64,000 bases of DNA from CADEFX01 sp050260355 (lineage in GTDB: Bacteria > Pseudomonadota > Alphaproteobacteria > Rhizobiales > Hyphomicrobiaceae), in contig JBLNBZ010000137.1 in the NCBI GenBank assembly GCA_050260355.1, positions 4,603 through 68,602 of the forward strand. Direction: 5' to 3'. The notes under the pieces were generated by a model. The model was not told the DNA's origin and made no database searches. It saw nothing but the letters and a program-made list of their open reading frames with translations. Position numbers and translations under genes: made by a program. Positions 41,535-50,719 of this stretch are shown here, one piece after another. Every line of letters begins with the position of its first letter. Positions within the stretch are counted from its first letter, which is position 1.

Positions 41535-42770
41535 ATGAGTGTCTCTTTCGAGAGCCGCCGAGCGGAACAGGGTGAGGTCGTCAGGCCTCGCGAGCTCACG
41601 GCTCTGTCGCTCATCTGTGCGGCGCACCTTGTCAGCCACTTTCATTATCTGGTGCTGATTCCGCTATTCCCGATGCTGAAGGCCCGTCTGGGCGTGGGCT
41701 TCGTCGAGCTCGGAGCGGCCATCACGCTCTTCAACATCGTCACCGGCCTGGTGCAGACGCCCATGGGCTACGCGGTCGACAAGTTCGGCGCCCGCCGCGT
41801 CCTGATCGGCGGGCTGCTGCTCGCGGGCGCGGCCTTCATATCGATCGCGCTGGTGCCGAGCTACCCGTGGCTGCTCGCTGCCTCGGTGCTGCTCGGGATC
41901 GCCAATGCCGTCTATCATCCGGCCGACTATTCCATCCTCGGCTCGGCGATAGAGCCCGCCCGGCTCGGTCGTGCCTTCTCGTTTCACACGTTCGCTGGGT
42001 TTCTGGGTGGCGCGATCGCGCCCATCGTTGTTCTGCTGATCGCCAGCCGCTTCGGCATGGAGTGGGCGATTGCCGCCTCCGGCATGCTCGCCATCGTCGT
42101 GGCGCTGCCGCTCATGCTGGCCACCAACCTCGACGGGGCTTCAGCGGGCAGGACGACAGGCGTTGCCAGCCGCCACATTCCGCTGAAGGAGTTGCTGACG
42201 CCGACGGTGATCAGCCTGGTCGGCTTTTTTGCTTTGCTCAGCCTGAGCAGCGGTGCACTCACCACGTACTCGGCGGTCGCGCTCACCTCCATGTATGCCA
42301 TGCCCTTTTCGGCGGCGAACCTTGCCCTTTCCGGCTTCCTGTTCGCAACGGCAGTCGGCGTGCTGGCGGGCGGCTACATCGCCGATGCCACGCGGCGGCA
42401 TGGGGAAGTCGCGGCCTTCGGGTTTGCTGGGGCCGCTGCGCTGATCCTGCTCGTGGGCACTGTCAACCTCGGCTCGGTGCTGCTGACCACTGCAATGATC
42501 GGCGCCGGGTTCCTGTCCGGGATGATCTCCCCATCGCGCGACATGCTGGTGCGGGCCGCCTCACCGCCCGGCGCCTTCGGTCGCGTGTTCGGCATCGTTA
42601 CGACGGGCTTCAACATCGGCGGCACGATCAGCCCGCTCATCGGCGGCTGGATCATGGACCATGAGCTGCCGGCCTGGGTGTTCTATTCCTCGTGTCTGTT
42701 CATGATGCTGACGGCGATCATGGCCCTGACGACACGACACGATCGCCCGCAACCGAAATCTCCGGCCTAG
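41535..42770 (+). CDS. MFS transporter, fosmidomycin-resistance (Fsr)-like
   Basis: 411 residues with ~12 hydrophobic helices. The loop after helix 2 has YAVDKFGARRV, a normal MFS signature; helix 4-5 has GIANAVYHPADYSILG, a segment shared with Fsr/YfnM-like drug exporters. FSFHTFAGFLGGAIAP is typical for the same group. It probably exports small hydrophobic or phosphonate-like compounds by proton antiport. It is inserted between glpX and recJ, genes that are usually closer together in related genomes, and no terminator separates it. Confidence 0.85.
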   Translation: MSVSFESRRAEQGEVVRPRELTALSLICAAHLVSHFHYLVLIPLFPMLKARLGVGFVELGAAITLFNIVTGLVQTPMGYAVDKFGARRVLIGGLLLAGAAFISIALVPSYPWLLAASVLLGIANAVYHPADYSILGSAIEPARLGRAFSFHTFAGFLGGAIAPIVVLLIASRFGMEWAIAASGMLAIVVALPLMLATNLDGASAGRTTGVASRHIPLKELLTPTVISLVGFFALLSLSSGALTTYSAVALTSMYAMPFSAANLALSGFLFATAVGVLAGGYIADATRRHGEVAAFGFAGAAALILLVGTVNLGSVLLTTAMIGAGFLSGMISPSRDMLVRAASPPGAFGRVFGIVTTGFNIGGTISPLIGGWIMDHELPAWVFYSSCLFMMLTAIMALTTRHDRPQPKSPA

Positions 42771-42924
42771 CATCGGCGAGTGCCGGTCCGACCGGCACGC
42801 CCCCAACCTCGCTTGATCGCAGTGCTCTGATCGCGGCGATCCGCCTGGGGACAGGCCCCGCCGTGCCCCGACATGCGCGCGAATCAGCCGTACAACTCGA
42901 GGCCGTTTGCTTACGGGGGTGCGC

Positions 42925-44757
42925 ATGGCGCTGGCGAGGCTCAAGCTCGAACAGCCGGCAAGGGACGCCTTTTTTCTCGACGTGCAGCGGTCGGCGCGAG
43001 GCTTTGCCTGGCGCGAGCGGCTGGATGCCGCCGGCCGTAATTTGGCCTTGGCCATTTCGCAGCGGCACGGCTTGCCCGATCTGCTCGGTCGGGTGCTGGC
43101 TGCGCGCGGCGTCCGTCTCGAGGATGTCGCCACCGTGCTCGATCCGACCATCAGAGCGCTCATGCCCGATCCGAGCAGCATCCTCGACATGGACAAGGGC
43201 GCGGCCCGCCTCGCACAGGCGATCGTCACGGGGGAGCGGATCGCCATCTTCGGAGACTATGACGTCGACGGCGCCTGCGCGTCCGCACTGATGCATCGCT
43301 TCCTGCAGGCGCACGGATGCAACGCGCGCATCTATATCCCGGATCGCATGCTCGAAGGCTATGGCCCGAACGCCGCTGCCATCGAAGGGCTGATCAGAGA
43401 GGGCGCGCGCCTGATCGTCACCGTCGACTGCGGCACGACCAGCTTCGACGCCCTAGCGCAGGCACGCTCGCTCGGCGCCGAGACCATCATCGTCGACCAT
43501 CACCAGGCAGATGAGCGCCTGCCCGACGTGCATGCGGTAATCAATCCCAACCGGCAGGACGATTTGTCCGGGCTCGGCTATCTCTGCGCGGCCGGCGTCA
43601 CCTTCATGCTGCTCGTTGCCACCGTGCGCGAGCTGCGGCGCCGCGGCCACTATGACACCAACTCGCCGGCCCCCGATTTGCTCGACCTGCTCGATCTTGT
43701 CGCGCTGGCGACGGTTGCCGATGTCGTGCCCTTGCAGGGGCTGAACCGGGCCTATGTGACGCGCGGCCTACAGATCATGCGCCTGCGCCGCAACATCGGC
43801 TTGCGCGCGCTCGTCGACGCGGCCGGCCTGCGCGAGGCGCCGACGCCCTACCATCTCGGGTTCGTGCTCGGCCCGCGCATCAACGCCGGTGGCCGCATTG
43901 GCGATGCGGGCCTCGGCGCGCGGCTCCTCGCGACCGACGACGAGACCGAGGCGGCGCGCATCGCGGTGCTGCTCGACAAGCTCAACCGCGAGCGAAAGGC
44001 TGTCGAGGCGCAGATGCTCGAGGAAGCCGTCGCGGAAGCCGATCGCCTCGTCGATGCCGACCCCGATTTGCCGATTCTGATCGTGGGCTCGGACCGCTGG
44101 CACAAGGGCGTGGTGGGCCTCGTCGCCAGCCGGCTGGTGGAGCGGTTCGGCAGGCCAGCCTGCGTCATCGCGTGGGAGAGCGGCCGCGTCGGCACCGGGT
44201 CGCTGCGCTCGGTGTCGGGCGTCGACATCGGCGCCGCCGTGCGCTCAGCCGTCGCCGAGGGCCTGCTTGTGAAAGGCGGGGGCCATGCCATGGCGGCCGG
44301 CTTGACGGTGGCACAGGATCGCTTCGACGTCTTTCGAGAGACTTTGCAGGCCATGCTGCGCGAGCCGGCGAGCCTCGCGCGCGCCTTGGTGGCGCTCGAC
44401 TTCGATGGCGCGCTGACGCCGGCTGGCGTCAACGACGAGCTCATCGATCTGCTCGAGCGGGCGGGACCCTATGGACAGGGCAATCCGCAGCCGCGCTTCG
44501 CCTTCCCGGCGCACCGGGTGAAGTTCGCCAAGGTCGTAGGCGAGACGCATATCCGCTGCGTGCTCGAGGCGGGCGATGGTGCACGGCTCGACGCCGTGGC
44601 CTTCCGCGCCGTGGGCCAGCCCGTGGGCGAGCTGCTGCTGTCGTCGGCCGGTATGCCAATCCACGTCGCGGGTATCTTGCGCCGCGATGCCTGGGGCGGG
44701 CGCCAACGCATCGAGCTGCAGGTCGACGACGCAGCCGATCCCCGCCAGCGGAGCTGA
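42925..44757 (+). CDS. recJ: Single-stranded-DNA-specific exonuclease RecJ
   Basis: 610 residues from ATG 42925; a TTG at 42907 would add six residues. The DHH phosphoesterase motifs are clear: FGDYDVDGACASALM (motif I), IVTVDCGTT (motif II) and IIVDHHQADE (motif III). GPRINAGGRIGD and the GGHAMAAG in the DHHA1 domain follow, with an OB-fold at the C-terminus. RecJ digests single-stranded DNA 5' to 3' in recombination and mismatch repair using Mn2+ or Mg2+. Length is standard. Followed by 193 bp of shadow-only sequence and then tRNA-Glu. Confidence 0.95.
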   Translation: MALARLKLEQPARDAFFLDVQRSARGFAWRERLDAAGRNLALAISQRHGLPDLLGRVLAARGVRLEDVATVLDPTIRALMPDPSSILDMDKGAARLAQAIVTGERIAIFGDYDVDGACASALMHRFLQAHGCNARIYIPDRMLEGYGPNAAAIEGLIREGARLIVTVDCGTTSFDALAQARSLGAETIIVDHHQADERLPDVHAVINPNRQDDLSGLGYLCAAGVTFMLLVATVRELRRRGHYDTNSPAPDLLDLLDLVALATVADVVPLQGLNRAYVTRGLQIMRLRRNIGLRALVDAAGLREAPTPYHLGFVLGPRINAGGRIGDAGLGARLLATDDETEAARIAVLLDKLNRERKAVEAQMLEEAVAEADRLVDADPDLPILIVGSDRWHKGVVGLVASRLVERFGRPACVIAWESGRVGTGSLRSVSGVDIGAAVRSAVAEGLLVKGGGHAMAAGLTVAQDRFDVFRETLQAMLREPASLARALVALDFDGALTPAGVNDELIDLLERAGPYGQGNPQPRFAFPAHRVKFAKVVGETHIRCVLEAGDGARLDAVAFRAVGQPVGELLLSSAGMPIHVAGILRRDAWGGRQRIELQVDDAADPRQRS

Positions 44758-44950
44758 GCCGCCACGACGCGCCAGCACCAGCGTTGTTTGCGGCAATTCC
44801 TCAGCACGCGCTCAGCCGTCTTTGGAGCTGCTGCGGGGGCCTTGGCCGCGCCACACACGCCCGTTGGCGAAAGGCCGCGGATCTGGCCGCCGATCCTCCG
44901 TTCGCCGTCCTTGTCTTGGCCGCCAAAGCCACCTATACGGTGCCCCGTGC

Positions 44951-45025
44951 GCTCCCTTCGTCTATCGGTTAGGACGTCAGATTTTCAATCTGAAAAGACG
45001 GGTTCGACTCCCGTAGGGAGCGCCA
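44951..45025 (+). tRNA. tRNA-Glu (anticodon UUC), CCA encoded
   Basis: A full cloverleaf is readable: acceptor GCTCCCT (44951-44957) pairs with AGGGAGC (45015-45021). The anticodon stem TCAGA/TCTGA encloses the loop TTTTCAA with anticodon TTC. The T-arm has GGTTCGACTCC, and CCA is encoded at 45023-45025. It marks a boundary: intact chromosomal genes lie to the left and broken, mixed-origin genes to the right, as at many tRNA integration sites. Confidence 0.97.
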
Positions 45026-45202
45026 AGAGATCTCGCGCGGATTTCTTCGGGCTTGACCGGTCGGCTGACCGGGCTCAGAGCGTCTTGCAAGATCGCGACG
45101 TTGCGAGGGCTTGGAGGTTCCCCGGGGCAGGTTCCTTCAGAAGTAGCGTGTCCGCCGCGAGTTCCTCCGCCGTCCTACCGATCCTGGCACTTCGACCGCG
45201 AC

Positions 45203-45436
45203 TTACGCTGGCCTCCGACGCACGCCGGCAGTCGTCGTCGTGTTTCGATGCGCCGACGCAACGTTGATGCCCATGGACCGCATGGGCCGAAGGCCGAGGG
45301 TGTGCTCCCGAGAAATTTCGATGTGCTGTGCCAGCCGCTCGGCCGCCAACGCTGCATCGCCCATGCGACAGGCATCCAGAATCTGCAGATGCTCCTGGGC
45401 AGCGAGATCGAGTCGCTGGAAGGGTTCGCCGATGCC
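45203..45436 (-). pseudogene. GntR/FCD transcriptional regulator, C-terminal remnant
   Basis: Reading the minus strand from 45436, a 77-residue open stretch contains QRLDLAAQEHLQILDACRMG (45359-45418) then DAALAAERLAQHIEISREHT. This matches the last helices of FCD domains of GntR regulators, with the late His ligand in AQHIEISREH. No DNA-binding or earlier FCD part is present; a TGA stands right upstream (45437-45439). The FCD tail stops where the plus-strand M24 homology begins (45442), so a deletion or rearrangement joined two gene ends here. Non-functional. Confidence 0.65.
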
Positions 45437-45441
45437 TCAGC

Positions 45442-46254
45442 AACGGCCGCATTGGTACCGACCTCATGCCATACATGGTGCACGAGGGCCTCAAGCGGCA
45501 ATTTCCCGCGCTCGCCATTTCGGATGCGGGAGAAATCTGGTCGAGCCTTACGGCTATCAAGCATCCTAAAGAGGTCGAGCTGATACGCGAGGCCGTTCGG
45601 GTCGCCGACTCTGGAATGGCCGCTGCGATTGCGGCGGTCCGGCCCGGCATCAGCGAGCATGAAGTCTCGGCCGAAGCGATCTACGCCATGCGCAAGAACG
45701 GCTCGGAGTTCGAGCCGTTCATCCCGTTGGTGGCGTCCGGATACAACACGTCGATGTTCGAGCGCGTGGCCACGGAGAAGACGATCGCGCCGGGCGAGCT
45801 CGTCATCCTCGACATCGGTGCGGTCGTCCGGGGTTACACGGGTGACCTCGGAAGAACCGTGATCTGCGGTGAACCCTCGGCGGAGCAAAAAGCCATCTAC
45901 AAAGCGACGCACTTGGCGCTGCAGGAAGCGCAGAAAATCATCAAGCCCGGTGTCACGTGTCATGAGATCGATAAGCGCGCACGCGACGTGATCGAGGACT
46001 CGGGCTGGGGCCGATATCTTTACAAGGGAAACACAGGCCATCAGCTCGGCTACGGCCTCCACGGCGAGCCGCTCATTCATAAGAACATCGGGTTCCAGAT
46101 CGTCGAGAACATGGTCGTTTGCCTGGAGCCGCGGATTGTCTTGCCGGACAGTCCGGACATAGGCGGCGCACATCTGGAGAACGTCATTCTCGTAACGTCC
46201 GACGGCTTCGAGCAGATCAATCGGTCACCATATGATGAACGATTGCTCGCGTGA
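45442..46254 (+). pseudogene. M24 metallopeptidase catalytic domain, N-terminal domain lost
   Basis: About 270 residues in one frame with a complete pita-bread catalytic domain. Two Asp (VILDIGAVVRGYTGDLG), His (GHQLGYGLHGEP), Glu (CLEPRIVLP) and a final Glu (HLENVILVT) give the full dinuclear metal set. KHPKEVELIREAVRVAD is the usual linker to the catalytic part. Complete Xaa-Pro dipeptidases/creatinases have ~130 more N-terminal residues, which are absent; the homology begins abruptly at GRIGTDLM. An ATG at 45466 could start a catalytic fragment, and activity is unlikely but not excluded. The peptide-binding protein remnant follows at once. Confidence 0.75.
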
Positions 46255-46311
46255 TCCGCGCTCGAGATGCGCGTCTAGGTGAGGGAACGAGAAGGTCGAG
46301 GGGAGTCGATT

Positions 46312-47096
46312 ATGATTTCTGTGAGGACGGCGTTCGCTGCCGCCTGCGTCGTGATGATGGCCGGACCGCAAGTGGCTTTAGCGCAAGCGCCGAAAAAGGT
46401 GGCATCCTGCGTTTTGCAGTCGTCGCAGAGCCGCCGAGCATCGACTGCCACGCAGTCATTGCCTTTGCTTTCACCCATCCCGCTCGCGCCCACTATTCGA
46501 CCTTGCTGAAGTACGAAGGCTCGTATGCGGATCTGAGGATCGTTGGAGACCTGGCAAAGTCCTGGGAGGTCGCCAAGGATGGGCTCACCTACACGTTCAA
46601 GCTGCACGACAACGTGAAGTTTCACGACGGCGCGCCGATGACATCGGAGGATGTCAAGGCGAGCTATGAGCGGATTATCAACCCGCCGCCGGGCGTGGTG
46701 TCGCTGCGGCAGGCCCAGTACCAGGATATCAAAGAGATCGAGACGCCGGACGCGACCACGGTCGTATTCAAAATGAAGTATCCCAATGCGTCGATGCTGA
46801 CGCATTTTGCTTCACCTTGGAACTGCATCTACCGGGCGGAAAAGCTCAAGCAGGATCCCAAGTTTCCCGAGAAGACCATCATTGGAACCGGTGCGTTCGA
46901 GTTCGTCGAGTACAAGAAGGGAGAGTCCTGGACCGCCAAACGCTTCAACGACTACTTCATAAAGGATCGGCCGTACCTCGACGGCTATAAAGCCGACTTC
47001 GTCAAAGGGAACGCGGTGGCTCCAGGCATGATCGGCGGTCAGTTCGACGCCGAGTTCCGCGGCCGGACGCCGAAGGAGCCGGCCATCATCTCATAG
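46312..47096 (+). pseudogene. Peptide/nickel ABC transporter substrate-binding protein (family 5), frameshifted and truncated
   Basis: ATG 46312 starts a signal peptide (MISVRTAFAAACVVMMAG, cleavage near ALAQ), but after APKK the frame breaks at AAAAA (46393-46397); the continuation KGGILRFAVVAEPPSIDC is in another frame. From there the family 5 pattern runs on: YEGSYADLRIVGDLAKSWEV, LHDNVKFHDGAPMTSEDVKAS (shown in part), GTGAFEFVEY. It stops at RGRTPKEPAIIS, about half way through the usual ~520 residues. One frameshift plus loss of the C-terminal half means no working binding protein. With M24 it resembles the remains of a dipeptide uptake operon. Confidence 0.8.
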
Positions 47097-47160
47097 AAGC
47101 CTTTCCAATAACGGGAATGTGCGCGTTCTTGAATTCTCCGAACCTTCTGAAGCTCGCGGC

Positions 47161-47198
47161 GGCTCATAGATAGTCAGTGTTCGTCCAACACTGGAGCC
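47161..47198. repeat. Imperfect stem-loop in the broken region
   Basis: CAGTGTT (47175-47181) and AACACTG (47187-47193) are perfect 7-bp arms around CGTCC, and the flanks GGCTC (47161-47165) and GAGCC (47194-47198) can extend the stem past a nine-base bulge. It lies between the truncated binding protein and the 90-residue gene. It may be a transcript end or the trace of a mobile element end; neither is proven. Confidence 0.35.
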
Positions 47199-47315
47199 AC
47201 CCATGCCCCGTATTCCCACCCCCACTGAATGGCTGGCCACGTGCCCGTCTTCACGCGTGATGCGGTGAGAGTGTCTTTTTCCCGGATAACTCGGGGGTCG
47301 CGCGGAGCTATCGCC

Positions 47316-47588
47316 ATGATCAGAAAAGTCCTGCTGCTCGTTGTACTGGTGTCGAGTGCATCGTTTACACTGGGCCTTCAGGGCGCAAGTGCCCGGGAAA
47401 ACCCGGCGGAGATCATCGCGCCGCATGTTCGAACGCAAGGATACACGTGCATCAATGCCAAGAGCGCACATCACGTGCCGGAGATGTCGCGGCCGCATGA
47501 GCAGGTTTGGATATTGCATTGCGATAATGCGTCCTACCTGGTCCGCCTCATTCCTGACCTGGCAGCGCACGTGGAGCGGCTGGGCTAA
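47316..47588 (+). CDS. Small secreted protein of unknown function
   Basis: 90 residues from ATG 47316. A signal peptide (MIRKVLLLVVLVSSASFTLG, cleavage near GASA at ~28) is followed by ~60 residues with IAPHVRTQGYTCINAKSAHH and WILHCDNASYLVRLIPDL. Two cysteines, one in YTCIN and one in LHCDN, could form a disulfide. Related small exported proteins with the YxCxxA...WxLxC pattern are common in Bradyrhizobium-like genomes; function is unknown. It sits between pseudogenes but looks intact. Confidence 0.6.
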   Translation: MIRKVLLLVVLVSSASFTLGLQGASARENPAEIIAPHVRTQGYTCINAKSAHHVPEMSRPHEQVWILHCDNASYLVRLIPDLAAHVERLG

Positions 47589-47615
47589 AGCCAGACACGC
47601 GACTGGGTTAGCGAC

Positions 47616-49005
47616 CTATTGTGGACGCCGAAGCGGCACGTTTGCGAACAGAGGGCCGAGCCCCTCCGCCATTGTCGGATGCGCCAAGATGGCATCTCGC
47701 AGGCCAGTGTAGGGCAGGCCCGCCAGCATCGCGGTCTGCACAGTTGCGACGACCTCGCCAGCCTCGGCGCCGATCATCGCGAAGCCGAGAATGCGATCGT
47801 CGCCCGCGGCGACAAGCGCCTTCATGAAGCCCGCGCTCTCCCCAGTCGTTCGCGTCCGCAGCACGGCGCTCGCCGGCAGCTTTGCGACGCGCACCTTGAT
47901 GCCTTGGCATTGCGCTTCGCTTTCGCTCAGACCCACGCGCGCAAGTTGCGGATCGGTGAACATGCAGTATGGAACGAGCCGGTCGCGCGTGGTGTGATTT
48001 GTTCCGGCCAGATTATCCCGAATGATGCGAAAGTCGTCGACCGACACGTGCGTGAATTGCGGGCTGCCCGCACACTCCCCGATCGCCCAGACCTCGGGCG
48101 CACTTGTCTCGAGCCGCTCGTTGACCTTGATGTAGCCGCGACCGTCTAGCTCGATCCCGGCCTTCTCGAGCCCAATTCCAGCGGTATTCGGAACACGCCC
48201 GGCGGCGACCAGAATGTCGCTGGCCTCGAGTCTCCGCTCACCGGCGGACCTGCGCACAAGCAAATTGACTTCCTCTCCGGAGCAGCCTTGTACACTGAAC
48301 GCTTCAGTGGACGACAAAACCTGGATGCCTTCGTCGCCGAGAATCCGCTGCATCTCGGTGGCAAGGTCGGGATCCTCGCGGGCCATGAGCTGGGGCCCGG
48401 GCTCTATGACCGTCACACGGCTGCCAAAACGGCGGTAAGCCTGGGCCAATTCGAGACCAACATAGCCGCCGCCGAGCACGATCAGGTGTGCTGGCAGACG
48501 GTCGAGCTCCAAGGCCTCGATGTTGGTCATTGGCCTAGCAGCCTCGAGGCCAGGAACGCTCGGTATTGCCGCGTGCGTTCCGATATTGAGGAAAACCTGG
48601 TCGGCCGCCAGCACGCGCGTTCCGCCCTCATTCAACCGCACCTCGATCGTTTTCGGCGCCATGAAACGCCCGCTTCCCATGACCAACTCGGCGCCGCTCG
48701 ACTTGTACCGTTCCAGGTGCATAGCGCGCAGGCCTTCGACCATGTCGCGCTTGCGCCGCCGGACCTTTGCCATATCGATTGTGACTGGGCCGGTGATCGT
48801 GCCGAATGTCGCGGCGCGATGGGCGAGATCCGCTACTTTCGCGCTCCAGATCTCGTTCTTGCTAGATATTGGGACAGGAGCCGCCAACCCAGCGGCGTTC
48901 CACCACGGCAGTGCGTCGACCGGACTCCGCCATGTGCCAGGCCAGATAATTGCCGCCCGTCCCACTGCCGAGGACAAGCGCGTCAAACCGCTCCGCTTCG
49001 GGCAT
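47616..49005 (-). pseudogene. Class I pyridine nucleotide-disulfide oxidoreductase (mercuric reductase-like), inactivated by deletion
   Basis: The N-terminal frame runs from ATG 49005 (MPEAERFDALVLGSGTGGNYL, FAD loop) to GGSCPNI and then hits TAG at 48862-48864. The other frame picks up with SSKNEIWSAKV and continues to the end, with the NAD loop LGGGYVGLELAQAY and the dimer motif AHPTMAEG. The family norm is GGSCPNxxCxPSKN, so roughly 11 nt are lost. That removes the second Cys of the CxxxxC redox pair and shifts the frame. Intact length would be ~465 residues. Called as one broken gene. Confidence 0.85.
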
Positions 49006-49265
49006 GGCCAGCTCCGTGGATTGGTCGACGAAAGACGCAACCCTTGAGTAAAATCGAGCCCAGAACAATCGAACGGCGCGAAGGTTCCCGGGCGATTGGC
49101 CGCACAAGAGGGGGCAGCTTGTGATCTCGGCGTTGAAGCGGGATCGGCTCGTCGTCCCTACGTTTCAGTGCGGTGCTTTCGATACTTGGCGGGATAATGA
49201 GCGGCGTTTTCTGCATCACGCATTTAAGTGATTGTAGGCAGCCGCCCCGCCTACGAGCAGGATCC

Positions 49266-50276
49266 TCAAATCAAAGTTCGCCGAAAGCAGATTGGGGTCC
49301 AGCCGGAAAATCGGCGGAACGCCCGCGTGAACGAGCTCGTATCACTGAAGCCCAGTTCCAAAGCAATGCTCGTGACGGACAAGCCTGGTCGCGAGAGCAT
49401 TATTTTGGCGCGCTCGATCCGGCGGCTTATTTGATAGCGGTGTGGCGGCATGCCGAACGATTGTTTGAAAGCGCGCGCGAAATGATAGGGGCTCAGCTGA
49501 GCGAGGCGGGCCAGTTCTGCCAGCGAGACTTGGTCTGCCAAATGCTCCTCGAGGTATTGCGCAATAATGCGGCGCTGCCAGCCGGCTAGGCCGCCCCGCT
49601 CCGTCGTCGGCGCGCGCGTTCCTCTGCCAAGACGCAGCACTTCATGAGCCAGGACAACGGCCAGGGATTCGGCATAAAGCCGGCAAGTCGTCTCGCCGGC
49701 TTCGATCAGCGCAGTAATCTTGAGCGAGGTGTGACGCAGAACGGGACAATCGAAGAAAAGCCGCGGCTCGAGGTCGACCGCCGCCGCGCCATCACAATCC
49801 ATCAAATGGTGCGGATCGATCTGGATATAAGTGGCCCGGGTCAAGACGCACGGCTCTTGTGTTTCCCGAAAGCGATGGCCTGCCGGCACGAAAGTAAGCT
49901 TTCGGCTGAAGTCATGCAGCGTGGATCTCGGCACGCCTTCGAGCAGGCTCTCGCCCTTGCTTCGCACCGCGTGCTCGTAGTCAATCAACAAATGGTGCGA
50001 GCCGCAGAATTCGCTTTGAAAGGGCTCACGCCGGATCAATCGCACGACCTCGCCCCTCAAGCCACACCACGTTCCGGCTTCCCGCTTGGTGAGCCCAGGC
50101 GGATCAAAACGAACATCGCCGAAGGGGCGATCCGCATGGTACCGGGTATTGTCGGCCCCGCGGGCATGATCAATTGTCCCGCCCCGCGGGCTCGTCGTGG
50201 CTGGAGGAGGACTGCGATCGGCGGTTCTTGCACGCAAGGAACGAGTTGCCGTGGCCGGCATCGCTGAGCTGCTCAT
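49266..50276 (-). CDS. AraC-family transcriptional regulator
   Basis: 336 residues. The C-terminal ~100 residues hold both AraC helix-turn-helix units: VSLAELARLAQLSPYHFARAF (first, shown in part) and SVTSIALELGFSDTSSFTRAF (second, in part), ending with RRFSGWTP. The N-terminal ~200 residues have no recognised sensor fold beyond a possible cupin-like core (FVPAGHRFRE, YIQIDPHHLMD). The N-terminal 50 residues are Pro/Arg/Ala-rich, so the true start could lie downstream. It is divergent from tkt across a 443-bp gap, and its target could be the damaged oxidoreductase or the sugar genes. Confidence 0.8.
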   Translation of the reverse strand: MSSSAMPATATRSLRARTADRSPPPATTSPRGGTIDHARGADNTRYHADRPFGDVRFDPPGLTKREAGTWCGLRGEVVRLIRREPFQSEFCGSHHLLIDYEHAVRSKGESLLEGVPRSTLHDFSRKLTFVPAGHRFRETQEPCVLTRATYIQIDPHHLMDCDGAAAVDLEPRLFFDCPVLRHTSLKITALIEAGETTCRLYAESLAVVLAHEVLRLGRGTRAPTTERGGLAGWQRRIIAQYLEEHLADQVSLAELARLAQLSPYHFARAFKQSFGMPPHRYQISRRIERAKIMLSRPGLSVTSIALELGFSDTSSFTRAFRRFSGWTPICFRRTLI

Positions 50277-50719
50277 TATGCGGTCATCATCTGCATGAGG
50301 GCGACATAAAACGAGGCGAAGCCAGAAGGGTTGCTCGAGCGTGCGGCGACCTGGTTAATCTGTGACCCCGCTGGGCTGCCTGCAGGGGACCGCGGCGTCC
50401 ACAAGCCGATCGCCAGATGGCTCGCAGGGAACCATCCGACAAGGGTGGGTCCACCTAGTGATCAGGGGATATCGTGCGCCGCACGGGCAGGCACAAGCGC
50501 CTGGGACGGCGAATGTGTCCTTGGGGTCGGTCAAAACATCGCGCGGCGTGCGTGAAATCCGCGCTCGATGATCCTGCGACAGCTCAAGCCGATATAGGCA
50601 GGGTGCGCAGCAATATGCGCCCATTCGCGCAAAGCACCGGCAAGACGGAGCCGAACCGATCTGCGATGGTCGCGCCTTAAACAAGCCGAAAGCCTAGCCA
50701 ATCTCGTTCGGGAGCCCAT
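50277..50719. other. 443-bp intergenic region ahead of transketolase
   Basis: No reading frame here looks like a real protein; the antisense frame that enters from tkt is a shadow. The gap separates divergent araC-type and tkt genes and should contain both promoters. I see no clear hairpin terminator, repeat or tRNA fragment in it. Confidence 0.5.

Noticed and set aside
45001..45025. Direct repeat of the tRNA-Glu 3' end as a right attachment site
   Set aside because: No second copy was noticed within the window; it may lie beyond 64 kb or be lost.
45053..45583. Plus-strand frame ahead of the M24 domain as a possible N-terminal creatinase domain
   Set aside because: No creatinase-like pattern could be aligned; the same bases read on the minus strand give a good FCD match instead.
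46381..46410. Programmed frameshift in the peptide-binding protein
   Set aside because: No slippery heptamer-plus-structure arrangement is evident and the gene is also truncated, so decay or a sequencing error is more likely.
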